A DNA stretch of 64,000 nt from an uncultured delta proteobacterium (GCA_947259215.1 CAMYLJ010000008.1:1-64000); one strand, 5' to 3'; shown: positions 42,540-51,731, counted from the stretch's first letter. The notes: a model not told the origin generated them from the letters alone. Numbers and translations are program-made.

Positions 42540-43259
42540 GTGCAAACGCGCCGACTACGGGTGTGGGGCCTGCTGGCAGCTTCGCTCGCCATGGCTGCGA
42601 TCGCGCGCCCCGCAGGGGCGATGCCGGTCCAATACGATCTGACGGCCGGCCGGGTGACCATGAAGGGCTACCTCGGCGGTACTGGGGTCATCGATGCCAC
42701 CGTGATGAAGCTCGCCGGGACGCAGATCACCCTGGACACCGCGTCGAATCGGCTCCTGTCCCTCGACCTCGCGGCGAGCGCCCCGCTCGGCATGGCAATG
42801 AAGAGCAGCCTGGGCGGGATCGACGGCGTCGTCATCGACTCGCTCTCGGTCTCGGCCAGCAACGGCTACCTGGTTCAGCACTCAGCGAGCCTCTACTCGT
42901 TCATCGCCCCGTCGACCATCACCCTCGACGTTCGCCAGCAGGGCGCCGGAGTCAGCGGCACGCCGCAGACGGTGACGAAGAGCTCGTTCATCAATGGCGC
43001 CATGGTGGTCGACCCGACGACGGGCCAGATCGTGATGCAGGGCGTGCAGCTCGGCAGGTGGGGATCGGTCGGCTCGAAGGGCCTCTTCCTGAAAGGCGAC
43101 GTCATCGTCCGCGGGACCGCGAGCGTGGGCGGCGGCGGAGTCAGCGGTGGGTCTGGACCGTCGGTGCCGGAGCCGACGGCGGTGCTCGCGTTCGTCTTCG
43201 GGCTCGCGACGGTGGGTGGTGCCATCCACCGCTCCCGGGGAAGGGTCGTCCGCGCCTGA
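42540..43259 (+). CDS. PEP-CTERM sorting-signal protein
   Basis: A 239-residue exported protein. The signal peptide spans about residues 7-28, ending ARPAGAM. The mature part has repetitive Gly/Ser/Thr-rich beta strands. The C terminus has the PEP-CTERM signal: SVPEPTAVLAF, a hydrophobic helix, and a basic tail, RSRGRVVRA. Such proteins are cut and anchored by an exosortase, and are often surface or biofilm components. No exosortase gene is in the window. The GTG at 42540 was chosen since GGGGAGGAGAT lies 4-6 bases before it and the signal peptide follows directly; an upstream ATG at 42480 lacks both. Confidence 0.82.
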   Translation: MQTRRLRVWGLLAASLAMAAIARPAGAMPVQYDLTAGRVTMKGYLGGTGVIDATVMKLAGTQITLDTASNRLLSLDLAASAPLGMAMKSSLGGIDGVVIDSLSVSASNGYLVQHSASLYSFIAPSTITLDVRQQGAGVSGTPQTVTKSSFINGAMVVDPTTGQIVMQGVQLGRWGSVGSKGLFLKGDVIVRGTASVGGGGVSGGSGPSVPEPTAVLAFVFGLATVGGAIHRSRGRVVRA

Positions 43260-43297
43260 TCCTGAGGTGCCCGCGAGGCGGCTTCGGCACCCGCGGC

Positions 43298-44185
43298 CTA
43301 CTCCATCTGCTCGATCGCCTCGTTGGCCGCCTCGCGCACGCGCGGGTCGCGATGCCGGGCGAGCGGTCGGATCCGCGGCAGGAGCGTCTCGTCACCCAGA
43401 ATGCCGAGAGCCTCGACGGCGCGCGCCACCACCGCCGCGTCGTCGTCCTCGAGGCTGCGCACCAGGGTCTGGACGACCGCATAGCTCTCGTCGCCCTCGA
43501 TCTCCCCGATGGCCGCGATCCGCACGCTCGGATCCGGATCCGCGCTGGCGTAGACCAGCAGCCGCTCGAGTCCCGCGCCCCAGGTCTCGAGCTCGGTCAC
43601 CGCCTCGGCGCGCACGCGCGCGTCGCTGCTGTCGAGCCGGCGGACCAGCTCCGGGTCCATCTCGCCTTCCTCGTCACCGCGTGTCCACGGCTCGAGGGTC
43701 GCGTCGTCCGGGCCGGGCTGCGGGGGCCGGGTCGCCCCGCGGCGCGGCGGCTCCGCCACGGTCGCTGCGGTGGCGGGGGCCGCGGTCGTGACGGGCGGAC
43801 TTCCCACCCGCACGCGTGCCACAAGGTGCCCGTCGCCGGTCGAGACGTACTCCGCCGCCCAGGCCTCGCCGGCCAGCAGTCGCGAGAGCGCGTCCTCGAG
43901 CGGCGCGTCTTCCAGCTCGAGGCTGACGCGCCGCATGGGAAGCGGGCCCGGCGCGAGCTGGAAGCCCGCCTCGCCGGCGAGCGCGCGCAGGACGTCGGGC
44001 AGCGGCGCCTCGCTGCAGGACAGCGAGACGCGGCCGTCGCCCATCCGCACGGCGATTGCGCCCGCCGTGTCCGGAGCCGGGGCCTCGGGCTCCGAGGGCT
44101 CCAGCGTCACCTGGGCGCGGTCGGGTCCGTCGCAGGCAGCGAACGCCAACGCCAACGCCAGCGGAATCGCGATGGATCGTCGCAT
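43298..44185 (-). CDS. Lipoprotein with secretin-type STN-like domain and HEAT repeats
   Basis: A 295-residue predicted lipoprotein (signal ending AFAACDG). Residues about 53-110 look like a small STN/secretin N-domain (VSLSCSEAPLPDVLRALAGEAGF, LEDALSRLLAG). After a Pro/Ala linker, residues about 180-295 form HEAT-like repeats (DSSDARVRAEAVTEL, DPDPSVRIAAIGEI, DDAAVVARAVEALG, HRDPRVREAANEAI). HEAT repeats serve as protein-binding scaffolds. The pairing of an STN-like domain with HEAT repeats is unusual. It probably acts at the outer membrane. No neighbour clarifies it. Confidence 0.72.
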   Translation of the reverse strand: MRRSIAIPLALALAFAACDGPDRAQVTLEPSEPEAPAPDTAGAIAVRMGDGRVSLSCSEAPLPDVLRALAGEAGFQLAPGPLPMRRVSLELEDAPLEDALSRLLAGEAWAAEYVSTGDGHLVARVRVGSPPVTTAAPATAATVAEPPRRGATRPPQPGPDDATLEPWTRGDEEGEMDPELVRRLDSSDARVRAEAVTELETWGAGLERLLVYASADPDPSVRIAAIGEIEGDESYAVVQTLVRSLEDDDAAVVARAVEALGILGDETLLPRIRPLARHRDPRVREAANEAIEQME

Positions 44186-44280
44186 GGGCGCGGGAAGGGT
44201 ATCAGAGACGAGCCCCGGATATCATGGACGACCGATCCCCGATCACGCTGCGCCGAAGCACTCCATGTCGTCCGCCGACG

Positions 44281-44481
44281 TCAGCCCCCGCACTGGCTCG
44301 GGTGGTGGCGATGGCGGTAGCGCCCGTGCGGGCGATGGAGGCCCGGGTCGCGGGGCTCTTCTCGCGGGTAGCCCACGTGATGCTGCCCGTGACGATGCCC
44401 GTGGTGGTAGGCGCCGTGGCACGCGGGCAGCAGGAAGCCGAGGCCCACCAGGGCTCCGGCAAAGGCGGATGTCTTCCTCAT
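44281..44481 (-). CDS. Histidine-rich small lipoprotein (66 aa)
   Basis: A 66-residue protein. The signal (about 1-19) ends in LLPAC, a lipobox, so Cys about 21 would be lipidated. The mature part, HGAYHHGHRHGQHH onwards, carries 14 or so His among 45 residues, with few other residue types, which suggests binding of nickel, zinc, copper or haem. The ATG at 44481 was chosen because it yields this signal peptide; longer in-frame starts upstream have no signal. It lies in the short gap between the HEAT lipoprotein and the oxidoreductase. Function unknown. Confidence 0.6.
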   Translation of the reverse strand: MRKTSAFAGALVGLGFLLPACHGAYHHGHRHGQHHVGYPREEPRDPGLHRPHGRYRHRHHPSQCGG

Positions 44482-44618
44482 GTTCACCCCCGGGCGGCGC
44501 GAGCAGGGCGCTCCGCCGCTCTCGCCCAGGGACATGCCGTTGGAGGGCGGGAGTCCACACCCCGCGCGCGAGGGACTGAATGGAAGACGGTGCAACGGCG
44601 TCGAAGGGCGCCGGGGAA

Positions 44619-47600
44619 TCAGCGCACGAAGCGCGCGAGCTCTTCCGCCAGCTGCTTCCGGTACTCATTGGCTCGCGCCAGCTTGAGGTCCTCGTAGCCC
44701 CGGACGCCGCTCGGGAGGGTCGCGATCGCCACGGCGTCGTCGAGTAGCTCGGGCTTGAGGTCGGCCAGCAGGCTGCGGACGGCGGTGCGGTACTCCCCGG
44801 GCAGCTCGCGTTCCAGGCGTCGGATCCGCGTGCGGCCGAAGGGGTCGAGCCAGCTGCCGCGCAGCCGCCTGGCCGCCGCGAGCAGGCGGAACGCGGGCGC
44901 GGCCCAGGTGCCCACGGCGAGCTTCCGCTTCAGCCCAAGTGCGCGCAGCAGCGGCGGGTGCAGCCGCCAGGCGATCCGGGCCCCGTCGCCGGCGATCCCG
45001 CGTGCCGGGGCCAGCCCTTCGTCGAGGAGCATCAGGCGCGCGACCTCGTACTCGTCCTTGTAGGCCAGGAGCTTGTGCAGCCCGCGCGCGACAGCAACGG
45101 TGAGCCGTGTCGAGCCCGGGGCGACGGCCGACTCGCGCTCGGCGACCTCCGCGACGGTCGCCAGGAAGCCTTCGGCGTAGCGGCGGTCCTGGTAGGCGAC
45201 CAGGTCGCTCGTGAGCAGCCGCAGCCGGGTGGCGAGATCCTCGTCGCCGCCGGCTGCCGCGCTGACGCGCTCCTCCAACGGTCGGGGCAGCGGCGCCAGC
45301 ACCGGCGCGGGCAGGGCGGCCGTGTGCTCGGCCGTCGCCGCGCGGACGGCGCCGGGGTTCGCGATCTGGCGACGGCCCCAGCGGAATGCCGCGCGATTGC
45401 GCTCGATCGCGACGCCGTTCAGCTCGATCGCCCGCTCGATGGCCTCGGGACCGATCGGCAGACAGCCGGCCTGCACCGCCATGCCGACCACGAAGAGGTT
45501 GGCGGTCACCGCGTCGCCGAAGAGCGCGCTGGTGATCGCGGCAGCGTCCGCCCAGTAGCGCTGTCCGTCGCGCGTGACCGCCGCGATGCGCGTCCCGAGC
45601 GCGTCCGCGGAGGGCAGCTCGATGCCCGGCTTCGCGATCATCGCTCCCGTAGGGGTGCCGGTGGTCGAGCCGACCACCGCCGTCCGCTGCGGGTCCGCGA
45701 CCAGCAGGCCGCTGGGAGACGCCGCCACCAGCGCGTCGAAGGCGAGCAGCAGATCCGCCTGCCCCGCGCCGAGCCGGTTGGTCTCGGCCGGACCTTGCCG
45801 GCGCAGGCGCAGGTCGCTCACCACCGGGCCCGCCTTCTGCGAGAGGCCGATCTGGTCCAGGCCCCGCACTTGGTAGCCGTCGAGCGCGGCCGCGGTGCCC
45901 AGGACCTGGGAGACCGTGACCACCCCGGTGCCGCCGATCCCGGCGATGCGGGCGGCGAAGTCGTCCGGGTCGACCGCCAGCACGGGCTCGGGGAGGGGCT
46001 CGGCCGGCTCGCGCGGGAGCGGCGGGGCGCTCTCCGTCGCACTCCCGCCGTCCGTCGAGACGGTCATGAAGGCCGGGCAGTCGCCCTCGAGGCACGAGAA
46101 GTCCAGGTTGCAGGTGGTCTGGTCGATCGCGGTCTTGCGACCGAAGGGCGTGTCGACGGGCTGCACGGACAGGCAGTTGCTGATGCGCCCGCAGTCGCCG
46201 CAACCCTCGCAGAGGCGCGGGTTGATGGCCACCCGCAGGTTCGGTGTCGGCGCCCGGCCGCGCTTGCGCGCGCGCCGGACCTCCGCGGCACACGCCTGGT
46301 CGTGGATGAGGACCGTCACCCCGTCCAGCCCGGCGAGCAGCTCCTGGGCCTCCGCCAGCCGCGTGCGGTCCCACACCTCGACGCCGTCGGGGAGCCCGGC
46401 GTAGTCGCTCCGCTCCACGTCGTCGGTCGTGACGAGCACCCGCGTCACGCCCTGGGCCAGCAGGGTGCGCGCCACGGAGGCGAGCGGGATGCTGCCCTGG
46501 GCTTCCTGGCCGCCGGTCATCGCGACCGCGCCGTTCCACAGCAGCTTGTAGGTGATGTCGATCCCGGCGGCGACGGCCGCCTGGATCGCGAGCTGTCCGC
46601 TGTGGAAGTAGGTGCCGTCGCCGAGATTCTGGACGAGGTGGCGGCGTTCGACGAACTCGGCCATGCCGATCCACTGCGTCCCCTCGTTGCCCATGCACGC
46701 GAGGGCCGAAACGTCGCCCACCCGACGCGGGTCCATCAGCATCACCATCGTGTGGCAGCCGATCCCGGCCGCCACCAGCGAGCCTTCGGGCACCTGGGTG
46801 CTGCGGTTGTGCGGGCAGCCGGAGCAGTAGAAGGGCGTGCGCTGCACCGCGAGCGGGGCGGCGTCCGGGCGCGCAGCCGGCGCCTCCGGCGCCAGGCGAT
46901 CGGCGAGCCGCGGCGTCAGCCGCCGGCGCAGCGCAGGCAGCAGGGAGTCGGCCGAGAGGCTGCCGTGGCCCCGCAGCAGCGGTCGTTCGCGCTCGTCGAG
47001 CTTCCCGGTCACGAGCGGGTGCCGCGTCTCGTTGTAGAGCGCGTCCTTCACGAGCGACTCGATGTTCGGCTGCTTCTCCTCGATCACGAGCAGCTCTTCG
47101 AGCCCGCGCGCGAAGTGGCGCACGGTGTCCGGATCGAAGGGCAGGGGCATCTGCATCTCCAGCAGCCGGATGCCCGCGGCTGCCACGGCCTCGTCGCCGG
47201 CGAGGCCGAGGCGCCGCAGCGCCTCGCGCAGCTCGCGGTAGGTGATTCCCGACGAGACGATTCCGATCCAGGCGTCCGCGGGATCGACGGTGGTGCGATT
47301 CAGCCGGTTCGCCGAGGCGTACTCGACGGCGAGGGCGTAGCGGATCTCGTAGATCTCGCGCTCGAGCTCGAGGGTATGAGGGGTAAGGAGCTTGCCGTCG
47401 GGCACGTGCACGTAGGGCCTGCCCTCGTGCAGCGGGATCTCGGGTCGCACGCGCTCCGGATCGAGGTGCACGCTGCTGCTCCCGTCGGCGACGTCCGCCA
47501 CGATCTTCAGGCTCGTCCACAGCCCCGTGCAGCGGGAGAGCGCGATCGCGTGGCGTCCGAGCTCGAGGGCTTCCGCGGGATCTCCCGGATACAGCAGGGG

Positions 47601-48128
47601 GATGTGCATGTCGAAGAGCGCGCCGGCCGACGAAGAAGGCAGGGTCGAGCTCTTGGCGTTCGGATCGTCGCCCACCAGCGCTACGGCGCCACCGCGCGGA
47701 TCGCTGCCGGCGTAGACCGCGTGGCGCAGCGCGTCGCTCGCGCGGTCCACCCCTGGCGCCTTGCCGTACCAGATCCCGACGACGCCGTCGTAGCGCGCGT
47801 CGGGCTGGGCCGCCGCGAGCTGCGACCCCATCACCGCGGTCGCGGCGTACTCCTCGTTCAGCGCCGGACGGCAGACGATGGGAAGGTCGGGCACCTCGCG
47901 CACGGCGGCCGCGATGGTCTTGTCGTAGCCGCCCAGCGGCGATCCCGGGTAGCCGGACACGAAGGCGGCGGTGCGCAGGCCCGCGGCGCGATCGGCGCGC
48001 AGCTGCTCGATCGGGAGCCGCGCGAGCGCCTGGATGCCGGTCATGTAGACCGTGCCGCGCTCCGCCGTGTAGCGGTCCGAGAGCCGGTAGCCCTCCCCGA
48101 TGCCCTGGCCGTCGCGCGCTCGCTTCAC
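44619..48128 (-). CDS. Fused indolepyruvate:ferredoxin oxidoreductase (iorA-iorB-type)
   Basis: A 1169-residue three-part protein. An N-terminal alpha-like region (about 1-430) is followed by a TPP-binding region (about 430-720, with YCSGCPHNRST and GIGCHTM) containing a Cys-rich ferredoxin-like segment (CEGCGDCGRISNC, then CNLDFSCLEGDC). A C-terminal gamma/beta-like region (about 745 onwards; GIGGTGVVTVSQVLG) resembles IorB. It oxidatively decarboxylates aryl pyruvates from aromatic amino acids to acyl-CoAs with ferredoxin as electron acceptor. Fused forms of about 1160 residues are known in proteobacteria. It stands alone. The start ATG at 48128 gives the family's N terminus. Confidence 0.92.
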   Translation of the reverse strand: MKRARDGQGIGEGYRLSDRYTAERGTVYMTGIQALARLPIEQLRADRAAGLRTAAFVSGYPGSPLGGYDKTIAAAVREVPDLPIVCRPALNEEYAATAVMGSQLAAAQPDARYDGVVGIWYGKAPGVDRASDALRHAVYAGSDPRGGAVALVGDDPNAKSSTLPSSSAGALFDMHIPLLYPGDPAEALELGRHAIALSRCTGLWTSLKIVADVADGSSSVHLDPERVRPEIPLHEGRPYVHVPDGKLLTPHTLELEREIYEIRYALAVEYASANRLNRTTVDPADAWIGIVSSGITYRELREALRRLGLAGDEAVAAAGIRLLEMQMPLPFDPDTVRHFARGLEELLVIEEKQPNIESLVKDALYNETRHPLVTGKLDERERPLLRGHGSLSADSLLPALRRRLTPRLADRLAPEAPAARPDAAPLAVQRTPFYCSGCPHNRSTQVPEGSLVAAGIGCHTMVMLMDPRRVGDVSALACMGNEGTQWIGMAEFVERRHLVQNLGDGTYFHSGQLAIQAAVAAGIDITYKLLWNGAVAMTGGQEAQGSIPLASVARTLLAQGVTRVLVTTDDVERSDYAGLPDGVEVWDRTRLAEAQELLAGLDGVTVLIHDQACAAEVRRARKRGRAPTPNLRVAINPRLCEGCGDCGRISNCLSVQPVDTPFGRKTAIDQTTCNLDFSCLEGDCPAFMTVSTDGGSATESAPPLPREPAEPLPEPVLAVDPDDFAARIAGIGGTGVVTVSQVLGTAAALDGYQVRGLDQIGLSQKAGPVVSDLRLRRQGPAETNRLGAGQADLLLAFDALVAASPSGLLVADPQRTAVVGSTTGTPTGAMIAKPGIELPSADALGTRIAAVTRDGQRYWADAAAITSALFGDAVTANLFVVGMAVQAGCLPIGPEAIERAIELNGVAIERNRAAFRWGRRQIANPGAVRAATAEHTAALPAPVLAPLPRPLEERVSAAAGGDEDLATRLRLLTSDLVAYQDRRYAEGFLATVAEVAERESAVAPGSTRLTVAVARGLHKLLAYKDEYEVARLMLLDEGLAPARGIAGDGARIAWRLHPPLLRALGLKRKLAVGTWAAPAFRLLAAARRLRGSWLDPFGRTRIRRLERELPGEYRTAVRSLLADLKPELLDDAVAIATLPSGVRGYEDLKLARANEYRKQLAEELARFVR

Positions 48129-48334
48129 TGGCCGTTCTCCGGCCAGACGTATCGGTCGTCCGGCCTCCCAGCCGTCGCCTCGACATTAGCACGCAACTCC
48201 CGGCGCAAGCTCCTGGAGTGCCGTCCCGGCAGGAGGGTAGCTCGCCGCTCGCGCAAACGTGTTTCAGGCCGCGGGCGCATCCGGACGATGATGGCTGCTC
48301 GGGGCTGGAGCGTTTACGACGGGAGCTGGGGCGA

Positions 48335-48859
48335 ATGGAGAAGCGCAGGCAGCAGCGGAGCCGGCGCCGGATCACCTGTGAGCTGGTGATCGACGGAAAG
48401 CACCACCCTGCCATCGTGCGCGACGTTTCCCGTGCGGGTCTCTTCGTGCAGACCCGGGCGCGACCGGAGCTGAACAGCGCCATACAGCTGGTCTTTTCCG
48501 CCGAGGGGGACCGGCCGGAGATCCGGGTCGAGGCGGGGGTGGCGCGGGAGCGCGCCGTACCCGCAGGGCTCGAGTCCGAGGTGCCCGGCGGGATCGGGCT
48601 CGAGGTGCTGGATGCGCCGCCCGCCTACCACGAGCTGGTCGCCGAAGCCGGCTTGCAGCCCGCGGGCCCCGGGCCGGCGGCCGAGACGGGCCCGACGTCC
48701 GATCCGGGCATCCGCACCTTCCGCGTGCGGCTGATCGAGCGCGGGACGCCCAACGCCACGGTCCTGACCGTTCGCTCCGAGAGCGCTGAGGGAGCCCGCG
48801 CCCGCGCCCTCACGCGCGCCGGCCGCGGCTGGAAGATCGCGGCGATCCAGGAGATCTAG
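48335..48859 (+). CDS. PilZ-domain protein
   Basis: A 174-residue protein. The PilZ domain occupies about residues 1-95. An Arg-rich N-terminal word (RRQQRSRRRI) and the D-x-S-x-x-G-type word DVSRAGLFV match the c-di-GMP binding pattern R-x3-R and (D/N)-x-S-x-x-G. The C-terminal part (about 125-174) has no clear domain. It may respond to c-di-GMP made by the diguanylate cyclase at 24.4 kb, though that link is inference. The ATG at 48335 is the first leaving the Arg motif at the N terminus. It ends at 48859, overlapping the convergent pseudogene by 4 bases. Confidence 0.85.
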   Translation: MEKRRQQRSRRRITCELVIDGKHHPAIVRDVSRAGLFVQTRARPELNSAIQLVFSAEGDRPEIRVEAGVARERAVPAGLESEVPGGIGLEVLDAPPAYHELVAEAGLQPAGPGPAAETGPTSDPGIRTFRVRLIERGTPNATVLTVRSESAEGARARALTRAGRGWKIAAIQEI

Positions 48860-49537
48860 GCTCCCGCCGAGGTCACGGCGTCGAACGCGTCGAGATCCTG
48901 GCAGGCCGTGACCAGACGCGAGATGTTCGCTTCGGTGATGGCCGGACCGAAGGCACGGGCGGCGTGATGAGCCAGCCGATCACGAGGCCCCAGATCACGG
49001 CGAGGCGATAGCGAGCAGGTCGCGGATCGAATCGAGCGGCACGTCGCGGGTGGCGTTCGGGAAGCTCGCACCGCGCAGGGTGACGTCCTCCATCAGGATC
49101 CCGAAGTGGCGGCTCTTCGCGTCGAAGAGTCCTCCGAACGCCCGGGGTGCTTCCAGATCCAGCTGCGGTCGGATCTCCGTGTAGAAGCGGACCTCGTTCG
49201 CGTACATGGGGTCGGGCGCGTGAGGGAAGAAGCGCTGGTAGGCGCCGACGAGCACGAAGAGCAGTGAGCGTACGCCGCCGTCGACCGCGGGCAGGCTTTC
49301 GGTGGCGCGCGAAGCCCGGGCCAGGGACAGCACGGCCGGCAGACCGAAGCGCAGCAGTGGATGGAGAAGCAGGGTCTTCAGGATCATCCGCGAGGGCAGA
49401 CCACCGTCGCGGCCCGGCGCGAACTCGACGCCGAGCGCGATCCGGTCGGCCGTGGAGGCGATTCCGTCCCCGCAGCGCGCGCGTTCGAGGACCTCGACCG
49501 CGCGCACGACCACGTCCGGGTGGAGCCGGCGCAGCAT
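48856..49537 (-). pseudogene. Remnant of an ecdysteroid-kinase-like/phosphotransferase gene
   Basis: The leftward frame from the ATG at 49537 reads as the N-terminal half of an EcKL-type kinase-like protein (180 residues: STADRIALGVEF, LPSRMILKTLLLHPL, YANEVRFYTEIRP, FGILMEDVTLRG) and stops at 48995. After the stop, another frame resumes with family-like C-terminal words (VIGWLITPP, then AITEANISRLVTACQDLDAF, in two frames) to a stop near 48856. The catalytic middle (HxD-type loop) is missing. It looks like a gene with an internal deletion of roughly 150-200 codons plus a frameshift. Inactive if the sequence is right. Confidence 0.65.
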
Positions 49538-49784
49538 CGCCTGTACGCCCGCTAGGGACCCGAGGTCAAGACGATCCGCTCGGACGTGAGCGATCCGGGT
49601 GAATCCACCAGCGAGACCGGCGTCGTGCGAATCCGCCTGGGCGACGACGAGCCGTGGGCGGGCCTCGTGCTCCCGGAGAGCGAGGCCACGGGCGCCTTGT
49701 CCGAGTGGCGCGGCGGCGCGAGCCTGGCGCCGGAGGACTGAGTGGCGCCCGCTTCGGGAACGGTCCGGGGTATCCTGTCCGGCC
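49538..49784. other. Stretch between pseudogene and serine hydrolase
   Basis: The plus strand carries a 51-codon frame (GTG at 49586 to TGA at 49741) whose product is acidic (SDPGESTSETGVV, then IRLGDDEPWAG). It has no strong ribosome-binding site, and could be the tail of a lost gene rather than a working one. I cannot support it as a gene. The segment also holds the likely promoter for the hydrolase at 49785. Confidence 0.4.
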
Positions 49785-50873
49785 ATGAGCGAGCACCCGA
49801 CGCGCCGTCCCGAGCTTCTCCCGCTTCCGCCCCAGCCCACGGGCGTGCCCTGGCCGACGAGGGAGTGGCCCCGGGCGGAGCTCGACCGCCGGGTCGACCG
49901 GGCGGCTCTGGACGGGCTGCTCGACCACGCCTTCGCGCGCCCCGAGCCCGAGGACCTGGAGCGCACCCACGCGGTCGTGGTCGTGCACCGCGGCGCGATC
50001 GTGGCCGAGCGCTACGGGGAGGGCGCCGGTCCCGACGACCCCTGCCGCTCCTGGTCGATGGCCAAGAGCATCACCAACGCGCTGATCGGCATTCTCGTGC
50101 GTGAGGGCCGGCTCGACATCTTCGAGCCGATCCCGGTGAAGGAATGGGATGCGGACGACCCGCGCGCGCGCATCACCACGGACCAGATGCTGCGCATGGT
50201 CGACGGGCTGCGCTTCCGCGAGGCCGAGCACCTGGGCGGCGGCGCGGTCCGCTACTACCCCGAGGAGGAGTCGGACGTCATCCCGATGCTCTTCGGCGCG
50301 GGCCGGAAGGACGTCGCCGCCTTCGCCGCGACCCTGCCCAGCGTGGCGGAGCCCGAGACCCGCTGGAACTACAACAGCGGCGCCAGCAACCTGCTGGCGC
50401 GGCTGGTGGGCGAGATCGCCGGCGGCGGAGGAGGCGAGAAGACACTCGCCTTCATGCAGCGCGAGCTCTTCGCGCCGCTCGGCATGAAGACCGCGAGCCC
50501 GACCTTCGACGAGGCCGGCCACTTCATCGGCTCGAGTCACTGCGCCTGCAGCGCGCGCGACTTCGCGCGCTTCGGCCTGCTGTACCTGCGCGACGGCCTG
50601 TGGGAAGGGAAGCGCATCCTGCCCGAAGGCTGGGTCGACTACAGCCGGACGCCCAGTCCCCAGTCCGAGGGCCTCTACGGGGCCCACTTCTGGGTAGTCC
50701 CCGGCAGCCTCGGCATCTTCCATTGCAGCGGTGCGTGGGGGCAGCGGATCATGATCGTCCCGAAGCTCGACCTGGTGGTCGTGCGGGTGGGACAGACCGC
50801 GCCGCACAAGGTCGCCGCGGTGGTCCGCCAGTGCAGGGAGCTGATCGACGCGTTCCGGCCGACGGCGCTGTGA
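49785..50873 (+). CDS. Serine hydrolase (beta-lactamase family, EstB-like)
   Basis: A 362-residue serine hydrolase of the class C beta-lactamase/DD-peptidase fold. The SxxK motif is SMAK in CRSWSMAKSITN (near residue 90), the YxN-like motif is YNSG in RWNYNSGASN, and the third motif region is CSGAWGQR (in place of KTG). Such proteins are mostly esterases or peptidases. No signal peptide is evident, so it is probably cytoplasmic. The ATG at 49785 was chosen because the upstream open frame lacks family-like sequence. Confidence 0.85.
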   Translation: MSEHPTRRPELLPLPPQPTGVPWPTREWPRAELDRRVDRAALDGLLDHAFARPEPEDLERTHAVVVVHRGAIVAERYGEGAGPDDPCRSWSMAKSITNALIGILVREGRLDIFEPIPVKEWDADDPRARITTDQMLRMVDGLRFREAEHLGGGAVRYYPEEESDVIPMLFGAGRKDVAAFAATLPSVAEPETRWNYNSGASNLLARLVGEIAGGGGGEKTLAFMQRELFAPLGMKTASPTFDEAGHFIGSSHCACSARDFARFGLLYLRDGLWEGKRILPEGWVDYSRTPSPQSEGLYGAHFWVVPGSLGIFHCSGAWGQRIMIVPKLDLVVVRVGQTAPHKVAAVVRQCRELIDAFRPTAL

Positions 50874-50876
50874 TCG

Positions 50877-51731
50877 TCAGGCCAGCGCCTCCAGCGCCCG
50901 CAGCGTACCCCCGACGTAGCCTCCGCCGAACTTGATCGCGTGCACCACCAGCGGCGCCAGCTGGTGGAGGGGCACCCGGTCGGCCCAGCCGTCGGTCAGG
51001 GGCGAGACCTCGGCGTAGGCCGCGAAGCACGCGTCGCCGAACCCGCCAAAGAGTCGCATCATCGCCAGGTCGAACTCACGATGGCCACCGTGGGCTGCGG
51101 GGTCGATCAGCCAGCTGACGCCGCCCGCACCCACGACGCGGTTTCCGCCCCAGAGGTCGCCGTGGAGACGGGCTGGGGGCTCGATCGGACCGCCGAGCTC
51201 CGGGAGTCGGCCGGCGACGGCTTCGAGGTTCCGGATCGCCGACAGCGGCAGCGCTCGCTCGTCGGACGCGAGCCGGGCGAGCGGGAGCAGGCGGTTCGTC
51301 GCGTAGAAATCGACCCAGGTCTCACACGGCTCGTTGGGGAGACCGCGGCTGCCCGTCCGGCGCCGATCCTCCCGTCCGAACGACGGGGCGCCTGCCGCGT
51401 GGGTTGCGGCCAGGGCGCGCCCGAAGGTTGCTTCGGTCGCGGCACCCGGGCGCCCGTGTTCGATCCACTCGAGGATCAGGAGCGGCGGGTCGTCGGAGAC
51501 TCCGAGCACCTCGGGGATGGGTACGGCATCCGCCTCCCGCAGCCACGCCAGGCCGGCCGCCTCGGTGACGAAGAACCCGGGCGGAGCCCCCGGGCGGGTC
51601 TTGGCGAAGACCGTGCCGCCGTCCCCCAGGCGCACCCGGAAGGCGTCGGCGACGTCCCCGCCGCTCACCGGGGTCAGCGCCACGATGTCGCGGTCCAGCG
51701 CGCGGGCGATGTGTTCGCGAAGGTCGCTCAT
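50877..51731 (-). CDS. Fructosamine/ketosamine-3-kinase family protein
   Basis: A 284-residue kinase with a protein-kinase-like fold. The Gly-rich segment is SGGDVADAFRV, and the catalytic loop is RLHGDLWGGNRV (Asp of HGD, near residue 197), with LIDPAAHGG as the following metal-binding loop. Family members phosphorylate sugar adducts on protein lysines, so they deglycate proteins. Convergent with the hydrolase at 49785 (3 bases between stops). The start ATG at 51731 leaves the family's N terminus. Confidence 0.87.
   Translation of the reverse strand: MSDLREHIARALDRDIVALTPVSGGDVADAFRVRLGDGGTVFAKTRPGAPPGFFVTEAAGLAWLREADAVPIPEVLGVSDDPPLLILEWIEHGRPGAATEATFGRALAATHAAGAPSFGREDRRRTGSRGLPNEPCETWVDFYATNRLLPLARLASDERALPLSAIRNLEAVAGRLPELGGPIEPPARLHGDLWGGNRVVGAGGVSWLIDPAAHGGHREFDLAMMRLFGGFGDACFAAYAEVSPLTDGWADRVPLHQLAPLVVHAIKFGGGYVGGTLRALEALA

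Noticed and set aside
44665-48483. 1272-codon open frame over the indolepyruvate oxidoreductase
   Set aside because: Shadow frame in another register of the same strand; composition is Arg-rich and no domain fits.
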